DNA of 64,000 bases, taken from NCBI GenBank assembly GCA_026627065.1, contig JAPNUO010000012.1, forward strand, positions 1 to 64,000. Reading direction: 5' to 3'. Made by a program: the position numbers and the translations under genes. Position 1 is the stretch's first letter. The number at the start of each line of letters is the position of its first letter. This document shows positions 1 through 7,867 of this stretch, piece by piece. The stretch is from Bacillota bacterium. GTDB lineage: Bacteria; Bacillota; Sulfobacillia; Sulfobacillales; Sulfobacillaceae. The notes beneath the pieces are model-generated. The model did not search any database. It saw only the letters and a list, made by a program, of their open reading frames with translations, and was not told where the DNA came from.

Positions 1-1
1 G

Positions 2-106
2 CATAAGCGGGCGCTGGTCTTGACGGCACGCAAATTGGTCGGCGTGGTCTACGGGATGCTGACCCGGGGCCAAATCTACGACGAAAGGAAGCTGATGCCG
101 CAGTAA
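2..106 (+). CDS. IS110-family transposase, C-terminal fragment (5' end outside window)
   Basis: The frame is open from the window edge to a TAA at 104-106 and encodes 34 residues beginning HKRALVLTARKLVGVV. This resembles the extreme C-terminus of IS110/IS116/IS902 transposases, where a basic helix precedes a short tail. Only the end of the gene is visible, so it is not possible to say whether the element is intact. It lies upstream of a catabolic island and may mark its boundary. The identification rests on family memory of the tail motif. Confidence 0.55.
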   Translation, partial: HKRALVLTARKLVGVVYGMLTRGQIYDERKLMPQ

Positions 107-332
107 GGGGACCGACAACCAAGTTTCCATTTTCTCCCACCTCCCGTCCGGCAGGTTTAGATTGTCCTGGCCATATTTCCCGATGCCCCACAAAAATTAG
201 GGCTTGACATTTAACCGCGGGACTTTTGTGAATTGTGACGACCGCAATTTATCGAGCAAAACCGTGAGTTATACAATATCTCGCCGAAATGACCGAATTC
301 TGACTTTTTTCGGCAAAGAAACCGACCCAGGC

Positions 333-1295
333 TCACTCCCCGGAGCCGACAATGAAAAATCGCTGACGCCCTAACGCAATGGTCCCATTTGGATCCCGAA
401 TTTCCGCCTCAACCAGATCCCCCGGCTTTAGGTAACGGCCGTTCTGTCGCTGATCGCGCCGGAGCGCCGCTTGTTTCGCGTCGCCGGACAACGACGGGTC
501 GTTAAGCACTGTCAAGATCTCGGGCGACAAGGTTAGCGCCACGCCTCCCGGCGTTCCCGTCAGCAGGACATCTCCCGTCTCCCAGTCCATCGCCCGGGAC
601 AATTGCGTTAGGGACTCCTCCGGTCCGTACAGAAGTTGAGTGGTCGAGGCCGATTGGCGCAGTTCGCCGTTTACCCAGAGTCGCAATTCCAATTCATGCA
701 CGCTTGCGGCCTCTACCGCATCCCAAAGATACAGAACCGGCCCCACCGGACAAAAGGTGCGAAAACTCTTTCCGTAAAACCATTGTCCTTGCGGAACCTG
801 AATGTCGCGGGCGGACACGTCATTGGCGATGAACAGGCCGGCCACGTAGTCCGCCAGATTGGCTGTCGTCACTTCGATAGGGCCCACCACCGGCCCCCGC
901 AGCAACAGCCCCAGCTCAATCTCATAATCCAGCAACTCCACCTCGGGCGGTCGAATCACTGCATCGAACGCACCCGAAAGCGCACTGTCGGCCTTCATGA
1001 AAAAGAGGTTGAACGCCGGTTTTTCGACACTCATGCCCGCTTCGCGCCGGTGGGCAGAGTAATTCACCCCTTGGCAAAAAATCCGACTCGGCCGCGTCAC
1101 GGGACTTAACGGGGTCACGTCGTGGAACGGCACGCGTTGTGCGTTGGCCGCCTCCCGGCCCAACTGGTGCGGGCCTCTGGCTACGATGGCCGACGTTGGC
1201 TCCCCGCCATCAGCAAACGGCGCGACCTCCTCGTCCTTCAGGACGCCCCAATAGGCTTGGTCGCGATAGCGATATCGCACTACCGGTACGCCCAT
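333..1295 (-). CDS. Fumarylacetoacetate hydrolase (FAH) family protein
   Basis: A 320-residue protein of the FAH/2-hydroxyhepta-2,4-diene-1,7-dioate isomerase superfamily, which cleaves or isomerises C-C bonds in ring-cleavage products of aromatic catabolism. The N-terminal cap covers about residues 1-65. The FAH core follows, with the signature around FCQGVNYSAHRREAG (residues 73-87) and the metal ligands E125, E127 and D159 in LLDYEIELG and ANDVSARD. GKSFRTFCPVGP near residue 175 is also typical. The ATG has an AAAGGAG Shine-Dalgarno 9 nt upstream. It lies 21 bp downstream of a FadR-type regulator on the same strand and is probably co-transcribed with it. The substrate cannot be told from sequence. 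Confidence 0.88.
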   Translation of the reverse strand: MGVPVVRYRYRDQAYWGVLKDEEVAPFADGGEPTSAIVARGPHQLGREAANAQRVPFHDVTPLSPVTRPSRIFCQGVNYSAHRREAGMSVEKPAFNLFFMKADSALSGAFDAVIRPPEVELLDYEIELGLLLRGPVVGPIEVTTANLADYVAGLFIANDVSARDIQVPQGQWFYGKSFRTFCPVGPVLYLWDAVEAASVHELELRLWVNGELRQSASTTQLLYGPEESLTQLSRAMDWETGDVLLTGTPGGVALTLSPEILTVLNDPSLSGDAKQAALRRDQRQNGRYLKPGDLVEAEIRDPNGTIALGRQRFFIVGSGE

Positions 1296-1316
1296 CGCAT
1301 CATTCTCCTTTGCTCG

Positions 1317-2054
1317 TTAATTGGTCTCCTGCGAATCCGGAATGGCCCGACGCATCAGCCGCTCTACCGCCTCGAGCAACGTCGCCGCGGCTGACTGGGC
1401 CTTGACAGGCTGGCGCTGAAGGATGGCCTCGAGGACTGCGCCGTGATATCTAAGCACGATTTCCCCATGCTGCACGCCCTCCGCTTCGGCCTCCTCCTGC
1501 AACACGTGAATGGTCGCAATGCGACTTTGAATCAACGCATTTTGAAACACGCGCAAAAGGCTGCTCATCAAATCGTTGTGCGTAGCTTCAGCGAGCGCTT
1601 GATGAAATTCATAGTCGGCAATCGCCCACGCCTGGTTGTCGCCGAGAGCCTGCTCCATCTTGCGAAAAGCCCGCACAATCTCGTCCAGTTCTTCGTGAGT
1701 GGCATTCTGCGCCGCGAGGGCGGCAGCCTTGGGCTCCAAAGCCATGCGAACCTCCGTCAACTGGCGAAAAAACTCCCGGTTCCACGGCGAATCCATCGCC
1801 CACGTCATCACTTCCGTATTCCACCATTGCCAATCCGACCGCGGGCGAACCCGGGTGCCGACCTTTTGCACCGATGAGACCAAGCCCCGGGCTTCCAGCC
1901 CTTTTAACGCTTCACGCACAACGGTGCGGCTCACGCCCTCCTGCACCCCGAAATCTTCAACTTTGGGCAAGATCGAGCCAGGACGAAGATGCCCGTGTAC
2001 GATACGCTGGCCCAACTGATGCAAAACCTGTTCGCTGCGACGCAGAGTTGGCAT
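1317..2054 (-). CDS. FadR/GntR-family transcriptional regulator with FCD domain
   Basis: A 245-residue repressor-type protein. Residues 5-70 form a GntR winged helix-turn-helix (SRTVVREALKGLEARGLV). Residues 95-235 form an all-helical FCD ligand domain with the metal-binding D147 and H151 in DYEFHQALAEATHN. FCD regulators usually sense carboxylic acids or sugar acids and control the neighbouring catabolic genes. Here it is divergent from the FMN reductase and enoyl-CoA hydratase genes and upstream of the FAH gene, so all three are likely targets. The ATG is preceded by AAAGGAG. Confidence 0.9.
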   Translation of the reverse strand: MPTLRRSEQVLHQLGQRIVHGHLRPGSILPKVEDFGVQEGVSRTVVREALKGLEARGLVSSVQKVGTRVRPRSDWQWWNTEVMTWAMDSPWNREFFRQLTEVRMALEPKAAALAAQNATHEELDEIVRAFRKMEQALGDNQAWAIADYEFHQALAEATHNDLMSSLLRVFQNALIQSRIATIHVLQEEAEAEGVQHGEIVLRYHGAVLEAILQRQPVKAQSAAATLLEAVERLMRRAIPDSQETN

Positions 2055-2110
2055 GGCATACTCCTTTGGCGATGACGCGCGTATTGACGTCAGGAACTCC
2101 CTCGCATATC

Positions 2111-2139
2111 TTTCAAAGAACGGTTAAATCATATATAAT
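2111..2139 (+). promoter_or_regulatory. Promoter for the FMN reductase/enoyl-CoA hydratase pair
   Basis: A perfect TATAAT at 2134-2139 has only a weak -35 (TTTCAA at 2111-2116, 17 bp spacing). It lies 54 bp before the FMN reductase start and abuts the divergent regulator promoter. The weak -35 is consistent with regulated expression, but that is inference. Confidence 0.5.
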
Positions 2140-2157
2140 GCATTTCGGATTTGTCAA
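2128..2157 (-). promoter_or_regulatory. Sigma-A promoter for the FadR-type regulator
   Basis: On the minus strand TTGACA (2157-2152) is followed after 18 bp by TATGAT (2133-2128), a near-consensus housekeeping promoter 74 bp before the regulator start. It overlaps the oppositely directed promoter, so one bound repressor could control both directions. Confidence 0.65.
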
Positions 2158-2192
2158 TAATATTATTTTTTCGCCAGAAGGGGACATCGGTC

Positions 2193-2759
2193 ATGGACTT
2201 ATCGCTTCTCATCGTGGTTGGCAGCACCCGACCAGGGCGCGTGGGGTTGCCTATTGCCCAATGGGTGGAAAGCCGGGCGCGCGCACACGGGAAGTTCGCC
2301 GTTCACGTGGCCGACCTGGCAGAAATTCCCCTGCCGTTGTTCAACGAGCCGTACCACCCGAAACTGGGCCGGTACGTGCATGAACACACCAAAGCGTGGA
2401 GCGCTATGGTGGACCCCGCCGATGCCTTTATTTTCGTGTCGCCGGAGTATAACTACGGTTTTAGCGCGGCACTCAAAAATGCCATCGACTATCTGCACCG
2501 GGAATGGCAGTTCAAACCCGTCGGGTTTGTCAGTTACGGGGGCGTTGCAGCTGGCACCCGGGCTGTCCAGATGCTGAAGCAAGTGGTCACCACGCTCAAG
2601 ATGGTGCCGCTGTACGATGCGGTCGCCATCCCGTGGGTGGATCAGCTGGTCGTCGATGGCGTGTTCACGCCCACGCCGGCTTTAGAAGAAGCGGCGCAGC
2701 GCATGCTCGACGAATTGCACCGGTGGGCGGTGGGTCTCAAACACATGCGGGAATCCTAA
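2193..2759 (+). CDS. NADPH-dependent FMN reductase family protein
   Basis: A 188-residue flavodoxin-like fold reductase of the azoreductase/chromate reductase type, which uses NAD(P)H and bound FMN to reduce quinones, azo dyes or metals. GSTRPGR at residues 10-16 is the FMN phosphate loop. SPEYNYGFSAALKNAIDYL, in the middle of the protein, is the family's second FMN-binding signature. The ATG at 2193 is chosen because GAAGGGGA stands 8 nt upstream; an upstream TTG at 2151 is inside the promoter region. It is followed after 33 bp by an enoyl-CoA hydratase gene on the same strand. Confidence 0.88.
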   Translation: MDLSLLIVVGSTRPGRVGLPIAQWVESRARAHGKFAVHVADLAEIPLPLFNEPYHPKLGRYVHEHTKAWSAMVDPADAFIFVSPEYNYGFSAALKNAIDYLHREWQFKPVGFVSYGGVAAGTRAVQMLKQVVTTLKMVPLYDAVAIPWVDQLVVDGVFTPTPALEEAAQRMLDELHRWAVGLKHMRES

Positions 2760-2792
2760 CGCAATGCGCTCACCAGAAAAGGGGGACAGGGG

Positions 2793-3551
2793 ATGTCACA
2801 GATTATCGCCCGGGAACGGGATCAATGCGTCGAAATTGTGATCCAAAATCCCCGCTATTACAACTGTCTCACGCGGCAAATGTGGGGACAACTGGAAGCA
2901 ATCGCGCGCGACGTGAGTAGCCGCCAAGATATTCGGGCCGTCATCGTCCGCGGCGAGGGGCATCATTTTAGCAGTGGATATGACCTCGACGAACTCGGAA
3001 CCCTTTCCTATGAGGAAGTCAACCAAAGTTTTGCGCTGATGGAGCGTGCGATTTCAGCGGTGGAAAGTATCCCGGTGCCTGTCATTGGTGTCCTTCAAGG
3101 ATATTGCTTGGGTGGCGCCTTTGAACTGGCGTTGGCGTGCGACATCCGCCTGGGCGACTCCAGCGTGCGCATGGGTATGCCTATCGCCCGCATTGGCATT
3201 ATGCTGAGCCATACGTTTGCCTCCCGCCTAGTGCGCGAACTCGGCCTGCCGCGCTCAAAAATCCTGCTGTTTACCGGACGGCTGCTCACCGCGGACCAAG
3301 GCGAGCGCTACGGACTCCTTGCCGAAGTCTATCCCGACCCCAGCCACCTCGAGGCAGGCGTCCGCGAATGGGTCCGGGACATTCACGCCCAATTTCCCCG
3401 GGCCTTAAACCAGGCCAAGGCCTCTCTGCATGAGGTCAGCCTGGAGGAGGTCACCGAGCCCCCTTATTTCGTCGATTCCACGGACTTCTTCACGTCCGTG
3501 CAACGCTTTCGCCACGCGCGCGACCAGAACTCGGGGACCTCCGGTTCCTGA
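2793..3551 (+). CDS. Enoyl-CoA hydratase/isomerase (crotonase) family protein
   Basis: A 252-residue crotonase-fold enzyme acting on acyl-CoA thioesters. The oxyanion-hole segments are GEGHHFSSGYDLDEL (residues 54-68) and GYCLGGAFELALACDIR (103-119). E111 matches the first catalytic glutamate of hydratases, but the region of the second one (MPIARIGIMLSH) has no acid. The reaction may therefore be an isomerisation or another crotonase chemistry rather than hydration. The C-terminus is hydrophilic and lacks a trimerisation hallmark that I can identify. It is probably co-transcribed with the preceding reductase, and an AGGGGG ribosome site precedes the ATG. Confidence 0.88.
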   Translation: MSQIIARERDQCVEIVIQNPRYYNCLTRQMWGQLEAIARDVSSRQDIRAVIVRGEGHHFSSGYDLDELGTLSYEEVNQSFALMERAISAVESIPVPVIGVLQGYCLGGAFELALACDIRLGDSSVRMGMPIARIGIMLSHTFASRLVRELGLPRSKILLFTGRLLTADQGERYGLLAEVYPDPSHLEAGVREWVRDIHAQFPRALNQAKASLHEVSLEEVTEPPYFVDSTDFFTSVQRFRHARDQNSGTSGS

Positions 3552-3695
3552 AACGCCCCGGCCACAAAGGAGGCGATTGGCGCGCGCCATCCGGGCTACC
3601 CTGGCTGCAGAGACGGCAACCGCCACAGCAGGTTCCGTTGGGACAACGCCTGGATGGCGGTCACCGCAATGCCGCCGCTGTGTATTAGAGCGCGA

Positions 3696-4403
3696 TTACG
3701 CCGTCACGCCCCGGTCGTTACCGGCCTCGGGGACAGCCAGGGCCCGGAGCGCCTCCCAAGGCAATTTGCCTTGATACAGGGCTCGACCGACCACCGCTCC
3801 GCGAGCCCCGGCATCGCGCAGCGCGGCCACGGTCTCTAAATCCCGAAGGCCCCCGCCCACCCAGACGGCATAGCCCGCGCCCGTGAACTGTCGCAACAGG
3901 CGCTGTTGGCTCGGGAACAAACCTCGCTGGTGAAAATGACCCACCAGCAAGATACGGGTCAGGCCTAGCGCTTGCCACCGCTCCCAGGCATAGAACGTAG
4001 ACACGTTCTCGGCCTCCGCCTGGGACACCGCCAGCACCACTCGATCAGCGCCAATGCGGTCCACAATGGCCGCCAACTGCTCAGGGTGCTGCCACGCCCA
4101 CCGGAGCACGACCGCTCCCGCACCGTGAGACACGTACATCGCCGCGGTCTCGGGCGTATGAATCCCACCCCCAACCTGAAGGACGGCTGGACCCGTCCGG
4201 CAGCCGATGAGGAGAGCAGGCACCACAGGCCCCCGCTGCACCCCGTGGCATCCCCCCACATCCTCCACGTGAATGCGTCGCGCCCCGACGCTCATCCAAT
4301 GCCATGCAGCCGCCAAAGGATTGGGAAGCGGAAGGACACTGGTTTCGTCTGCGACTAATCTGCCAAACGCCATGGGCACGGCAGGAATGACCTCAAAGGC
4401 CAC
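3696..4403 (-). CDS. HisA/HisF-like TIM-barrel protein lacking catalytic aspartates
   Basis: The 235-residue protein has the half-barrel repeats of HisA/HisF. The N-terminal strand is VIPAVPM, and the two phosphate-binding glycine loops are VGGGIHTPE and VGGGLRDLETVAAL followed by GAVVGRALYQGK. HisA needs an Asp in IPAID and a second in the SLDAR strand; here the first is Pro (residue 10) and the second region reads VVLAVSQAEAE. It is therefore unlikely to be ProFAR isomerase. No other his gene is adjacent. The GTG at 4403 is preferred because GAGGAG lies 8 nt before it; a GTG at 4412 is too close to that site. The function is unknown; a phosphosugar ligand is likely because both phosphate loops persist. 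Confidence 0.72.
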   Translation of the reverse strand: MAFEVIPAVPMAFGRLVADETSVLPLPNPLAAAWHWMSVGARRIHVEDVGGCHGVQRGPVVPALLIGCRTGPAVLQVGGGIHTPETAAMYVSHGAGAVVLRWAWQHPEQLAAIVDRIGADRVVLAVSQAEAENVSTFYAWERWQALGLTRILLVGHFHQRGLFPSQQRLLRQFTGAGYAVWVGGGLRDLETVAALRDAGARGAVVGRALYQGKLPWEALRALAVPEAGNDRGVTA

Positions 4404-4467
4404 ATCCCTCACTCCTCTTCGGCGAAAAGCCCTTACTCTCCTTCACAACACTTACCTATCCACAGAC

Positions 4468-4497
4468 ATTTTACCTACTTTATGTCAGCTATGTCAA
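4468..4497 (-). promoter_or_regulatory. Promoter for the HisA-like gene
   Basis: Minus-strand TTGACA (4497-4492) is separated by 18 bp from TAAAAT (4473-4468), about 65 bp before the gene start. The spacer repeats TGACAT, which also ends the -35 region, and could be an operator half-site. Confidence 0.55.
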
Positions 4498-4550
4498 TAT
4501 ATCTAACACACTAGCCAGCCTATAATCTCAATTGTGACAGGAATCCCTGG

Positions 4551-4594
4551 GCGCAAAGAAAAAGACCAAAGGCCGGAACTTGCCCGACCTTTGG
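4551..4594 (-). terminator. Intrinsic terminator of the dienelactone hydrolase gene
   Basis: Arms at 4584-4594 and 4566-4576 form an 11-bp stem with one mismatch and a 7-nt loop. On the minus strand the stem is followed by a U-rich tract (TCTTTTTCTTT). It lies just after the stop at 4612. Confidence 0.75.
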
Positions 4595-4611
4595 CAATAT
4601 ACCTGATCCCG

Positions 4612-5415
4612 CTAGGCGAGGGCCTCGGTAAAAAAGTGTAAGGTTTCCGCCCAGGCATCGCGAGCAGCGTCTACGTTGTACGACACCCGGGTATCGTTGA
4701 AGAAGGCATGCCCGGCCTCCGGATAAATTTTGTAATGGAAGGTCTTGCCCAGCTTTTGCATCGCCTCCGCGACGCTTGGCACAGCATCCGTAATCCCGTG
4801 ATCGGTGCCCCCATAAAATCCGTAAACCGGCGCGTCAATCGCCGCCATTTGCGCCTCCGACGGGGCGCGTCCGTAATTGCATACCGCAGCCCGCACGCGC
4901 CGATCTTGAGTCACCAGCAAAAACGAAAGCATGCCGCCCATGCAATATCCGACGCTCACCACCGGACTGCCCTGACTGGCGGCCCAATCGACCCATCCGA
5001 CCAGCTGTCGGACCATACCGTCGGTGTCCCGTTGGCCAAAGAGCGCACCCAGCGTTTCCCGAATGCGGTTGCCTTCCTCAGCAGGCAAGCGGCTGAGGTG
5101 CTCCTCGCGAACAGCCGCATCGCCCCAGCCCTGGGGCGGCATCGTGTCTAAAAACTTTTTGACCGCCTGGATGCGATCCTGGCTTAAAGCCGCCGGGGTT
5201 TCTCCCCAGGAATACAGGTCGGGGGCCAGGGCTTGATACCCTGCAGTGGCAAACCGATCCGCCATGTCCTGAATGTGCTCGTCAACCCCCCAGATTTCTT
5301 GAATCACGAGCACCGTCGGCAAAAGACGGTCGCCCGCGGCATGAGGACGCGCGAGATACCCGCGCATGGTGCGGCCTTCTAGCGACCGCTCGAGCCATTT
5401 TGTCGTCAGTTGCAT
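4612..5415 (-). CDS. Dienelactone hydrolase family protein
   Basis: A 267-residue alpha/beta hydrolase. The catalytic triad is C158 in GYCMGG, D205 in GGTDHG and H236 in YPEAGHAFFN, and E40 (VIQEIWGV) matches the family's assisting glutamate. This is the arrangement of carboxymethylenebutenolidase, which opens dienelactones in chlorocatechol and related aromatic breakdown. Many homologues have broader esterase roles. The ATG at 5415 is used because GGGGAGGGAAAATC precedes it; a longer upstream reading has no family similarity. It is transcribed alone between a divergent MscS gene and its own terminator. Confidence 0.87.
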   Translation of the reverse strand: MQLTTKWLERSLEGRTMRGYLARPHAAGDRLLPTVLVIQEIWGVDEHIQDMADRFATAGYQALAPDLYSWGETPAALSQDRIQAVKKFLDTMPPQGWGDAAVREEHLSRLPAEEGNRIRETLGALFGQRDTDGMVRQLVGWVDWAASQGSPVVSVGYCMGGMLSFLLVTQDRRVRAAVCNYGRAPSEAQMAAIDAPVYGFYGGTDHGITDAVPSVAEAMQKLGKTFHYKIYPEAGHAFFNDTRVSYNVDAARDAWAETLHFFTEALA

Positions 5416-5563
5416 GATTTTCCCTCCCCAGACAAGTATACCAAGTCGCGGTCGCGCGCGTGGGTCCAGAGAGCGGCCTGCGCCCAAAAACACGGGAGGG
5501 CGTCTTGCCTGGGTCGTCAATGCGGCGCTTCCCATGGTACCCTTAGGCGGAGGAGGAATTCCC

Positions 5564-6457
5564 GTGAAGCCATCGTCAACAAAGTCGCCTCGCCCCCTGT
5601 GGTCGATCGTCGGCGTCCTGTTGGGGGGAATCGCGCTAAAACTTTTGCTCAACCATTTGCCGCCTAACATTCGGCATCACTACGGCGACCTCTTTAAAGC
5701 CGCCATTGTGGTGATGGTGGGCGGCGCAATCTCCTATGTGGTGGAACGATGGCTGGCGCGCTTGCCTCACGAACGCATTGGCGCGCGGCGCGCCACCTCG
5801 CTGCGCTTTTTGGCCCGGCTTGTCCTGTACCTCGCCATCGCCTTAGCTCTATTGGCGGCGTTCGGGGTGGGACTCTCGTCGGTGGTCTTCGGTTCGGCGT
5901 TTGTGACGGTCATCCTCGGGTTGGCCGGTCAAAGTTTCTTTTCCAACCTCATCGCCGGCATTGGCCTGGTCATCTTTCATCCCTTTGAGGTCGGCGACCA
6001 CATTCAGTTTGTGGCCTGGCAATATCCGATTTTAACCCCCACCTTTCCGCACGAAGCGCTCAAGCCGACGTACAGCGGTGTGGTGACCGACATCAATCTT
6101 GCCTACACGACGCTTGAAGTAGAAGATGGCACCCCGATGATGATTCCCAACGGCGTATTAATCACCGCCGCCATCCACAACCAAGCCCGCCGCGAGCGTC
6201 GCTTGTTTCGATTTCGCTTTGACGTGGATATGGCTTTGGATCCCGAGCGCCTGCTCCCGGCACTCGAAGCCACCTTCCGCGAATGGACGTATCCGGTGGA
6301 CGTACGGTTGGTGGATATGGGCGCCACCACCTACGGTCTCGCCTTTCTGGTCCAAGCCGGACGCGAACCGGAGGAGGTGGTCCGCCACGCCGTCTTACAG
6401 CGCGTGCTCCCCATTGTTCAAGCGCTGAAAGCCACCCCCAAGAACGACAGCCACTGA
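5564..6457 (+). CDS. Small-conductance mechanosensitive channel (MscS family)
   Basis: A 297-residue membrane protein with hydrophobic helices near residues 10-28, 46-63 and 82-105. The pore helix and beta-domain signature follows, including GLAGQSFFSNLIAGIGLVIFHP and FEVGDHIQF. MscS channels open under membrane tension and release solutes during osmotic downshock. The GTG at 5564 is chosen because GGAGGAGGAATT precedes it directly; an in-frame ATG at 5534 lies upstream of that ribosome site. The last 40 bp overlap the 3' end of the convergent rluD-type gene. It is divergent from the dienelactone hydrolase gene. Confidence 0.85.
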   Translation: MKPSSTKSPRPLWSIVGVLLGGIALKLLLNHLPPNIRHHYGDLFKAAIVVMVGGAISYVVERWLARLPHERIGARRATSLRFLARLVLYLAIALALLAAFGVGLSSVVFGSAFVTVILGLAGQSFFSNLIAGIGLVIFHPFEVGDHIQFVAWQYPILTPTFPHEALKPTYSGVVTDINLAYTTLEVEDGTPMMIPNGVLITAAIHNQARRERRLFRFRFDVDMALDPERLLPALEATFREWTYPVDVRLVDMGATTYGLAFLVQAGREPEEVVRHAVLQRVLPIVQALKATPKNDSH

Positions 6458-7419
6458 TCGGTTCTGACCTGAGCTTCTTCGCCGTAGACCCAGGGCGCAA
6501 TGATTGTTGCGGTTCCCAGCGTCTTAAGGCTCTGCCAATCCTCCGGCGCGGCGGCCACAAAGCGACAACGGCTGCCGGTTTCGGGATGAACAAAGGAGAG
6601 AAAGCCCGCGTGCAACATTTGGCCGTGAGTGAACGCCGGATGGCGGCCCCCGTACAGCGCGTCGCCCAGCACGGGATGGCCCATGGCGTTCAAGTGCACG
6701 CGAATCTGATGCGTCCGTCCCGTCTCCAACGTGCATCCGATCAGACTTGCCCCTGGCCAGATGGCCAAAGTTTCATAATGGGTGCGCGCAGGACGGCCAT
6801 TCTGCACGACCGCCATCTTGATCCGCTGCCGTGGATCGCGTCCCACCGGAGCGTCGATGGTGCCGCGAAGGGGATCCAGATGGCCGCGGACCACCGCCAC
6901 GTAACGGCGCGTCACTAGGCGATCCTGAATCGCGCGGGACAGTCTCATCTTGGCTGTTTCCTGGCGAGCCACCACGAGGAGGCCGCTGGTGTCGCGGTCC
7001 AAGCGATGCACAATGCCAGGACGCATGTCCTCGGCATCCGAAGGGGAAAGCCAGGGCCTGAGCTGGTGCACCAAGCTGTCGTCCCAATGGCCAGCCGCCG
7101 GATGCACCACCAACCCGCGGGGTTTGTTCACGACGATAATGGCGTCGTCGTGAAATACCACCCACTTCGGCCAGGGGCGGGTCGCGTCCTCGTCCGGAAC
7201 CCCCTGGGCCTGGGGACGCGCTTGACACTGCACCGTAATTTCTTGCCCGGCCTTGATGAGATACCCTGCCTTTTCGCGACGGCCGTTCACCAACACCTGC
7301 CCGTCCAGAATCTGGCGCTGCCAAAACGCGCGGGAATGATCCGGCCAACGCGAGGTCAGCCAGCGATCGAGGCGCTGGCCCTCCTCCTCAGCCGTGACGA
7401 CGACGCGAAATTTCTCCAT
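6418..7419 (-). CDS. rluD: RluA/RluD-family 23S rRNA pseudouridine synthase
   Basis: A 333-residue enzyme with an N-terminal S4 RNA-binding domain (about residues 14-70) and the RluA catalytic domain. HRLDRDTSGLLV carries the catalytic Asp141. Later motifs include GRTHQIRVHLNAMGHPVLGD. Family members isomerise uridines in 23S rRNA helix 69 or related sites. The protein is about 30 residues longer at the C-terminus than most homologues, and that tail (from about residue 303) overlaps the MscS gene. Its start lies within lspA (32-bp overlap), the same lspA-rluD order as in Bacillus (lsp-rluD/ylyB), which suggests translational coupling. Confidence 0.9.
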   Translation of the reverse strand: MEKFRVVVTAEEEGQRLDRWLTSRWPDHSRAFWQRQILDGQVLVNGRREKAGYLIKAGQEITVQCQARPQAQGVPDEDATRPWPKWVVFHDDAIIVVNKPRGLVVHPAAGHWDDSLVHQLRPWLSPSDAEDMRPGIVHRLDRDTSGLLVVARQETAKMRLSRAIQDRLVTRRYVAVVRGHLDPLRGTIDAPVGRDPRQRIKMAVVQNGRPARTHYETLAIWPGASLIGCTLETGRTHQIRVHLNAMGHPVLGDALYGGRHPAFTHGQMLHAGFLSFVHPETGSRCRFVAAAPEDWQSLKTLGTATIIAPWVYGEEAQVRTDQWLSFLGVAFSA

Positions 7420-7867
7420 GCTCCCGGTCCTTTAGCCAAAAATCCCACACAATGAGGATAATGCCTACCACAATGGCAACATCCGCCACATTGAAGATGG
7501 CCCAGTATCGAAAGTGGATATAGTCAATGACCCGGCCATTGACGACGCGATCCCAGAGATTGCCCGCCGTACCGCCGGCCAACAGCCCTGCGCCCACACC
7601 AAAGCGCCGAGTCAGTTCGGAAGCGCGGGCCACGTACCACCCCAGCCCGAGCAAGATGAGCACCGCGATGGCAATGAAAAGCCAGGTCGCGTGCCGCAGC
7701 AAACTAAAGGCAGCTCCGCTGTTGGTAATGTACGTAATCCAGAGGATCGGCGGGAGAACCGGGATCGATTCTCCCACCTGCATATGGGTCGCGACCAGAA
7801 TTTTAAGGATGCGGTCCAGGGCAAAGACCGCCGCTGCTATGGCCGCAATCCATCCACGCGACCGCAT
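7388..7867 (-). CDS. lspA: Lipoprotein signal peptidase (signal peptidase II)
   Basis: A 159-residue integral membrane aspartyl protease that removes signal peptides from diacylglyceryl-modified prolipoproteins. Four hydrophobic helices are visible. The conserved boxes are TNSGAAF (residues 48-54), GGTAGNLWDRV and RVIDYI with D115, and FNVADVAI with D129. D115 and D129 are the expected catalytic pair. The start overlaps the ileS stop (TGATG), so translation is probably coupled to ileS. Confidence 0.94.
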   Translation of the reverse strand: MRSRGWIAAIAAAVFALDRILKILVATHMQVGESIPVLPPILWITYITNSGAAFSLLRHATWLFIAIAVLILLGLGWYVARASELTRRFGVGAGLLAGGTAGNLWDRVVNGRVIDYIHFRYWAIFNVADVAIVVGIILIVWDFWLKDREHGEISRRRHG

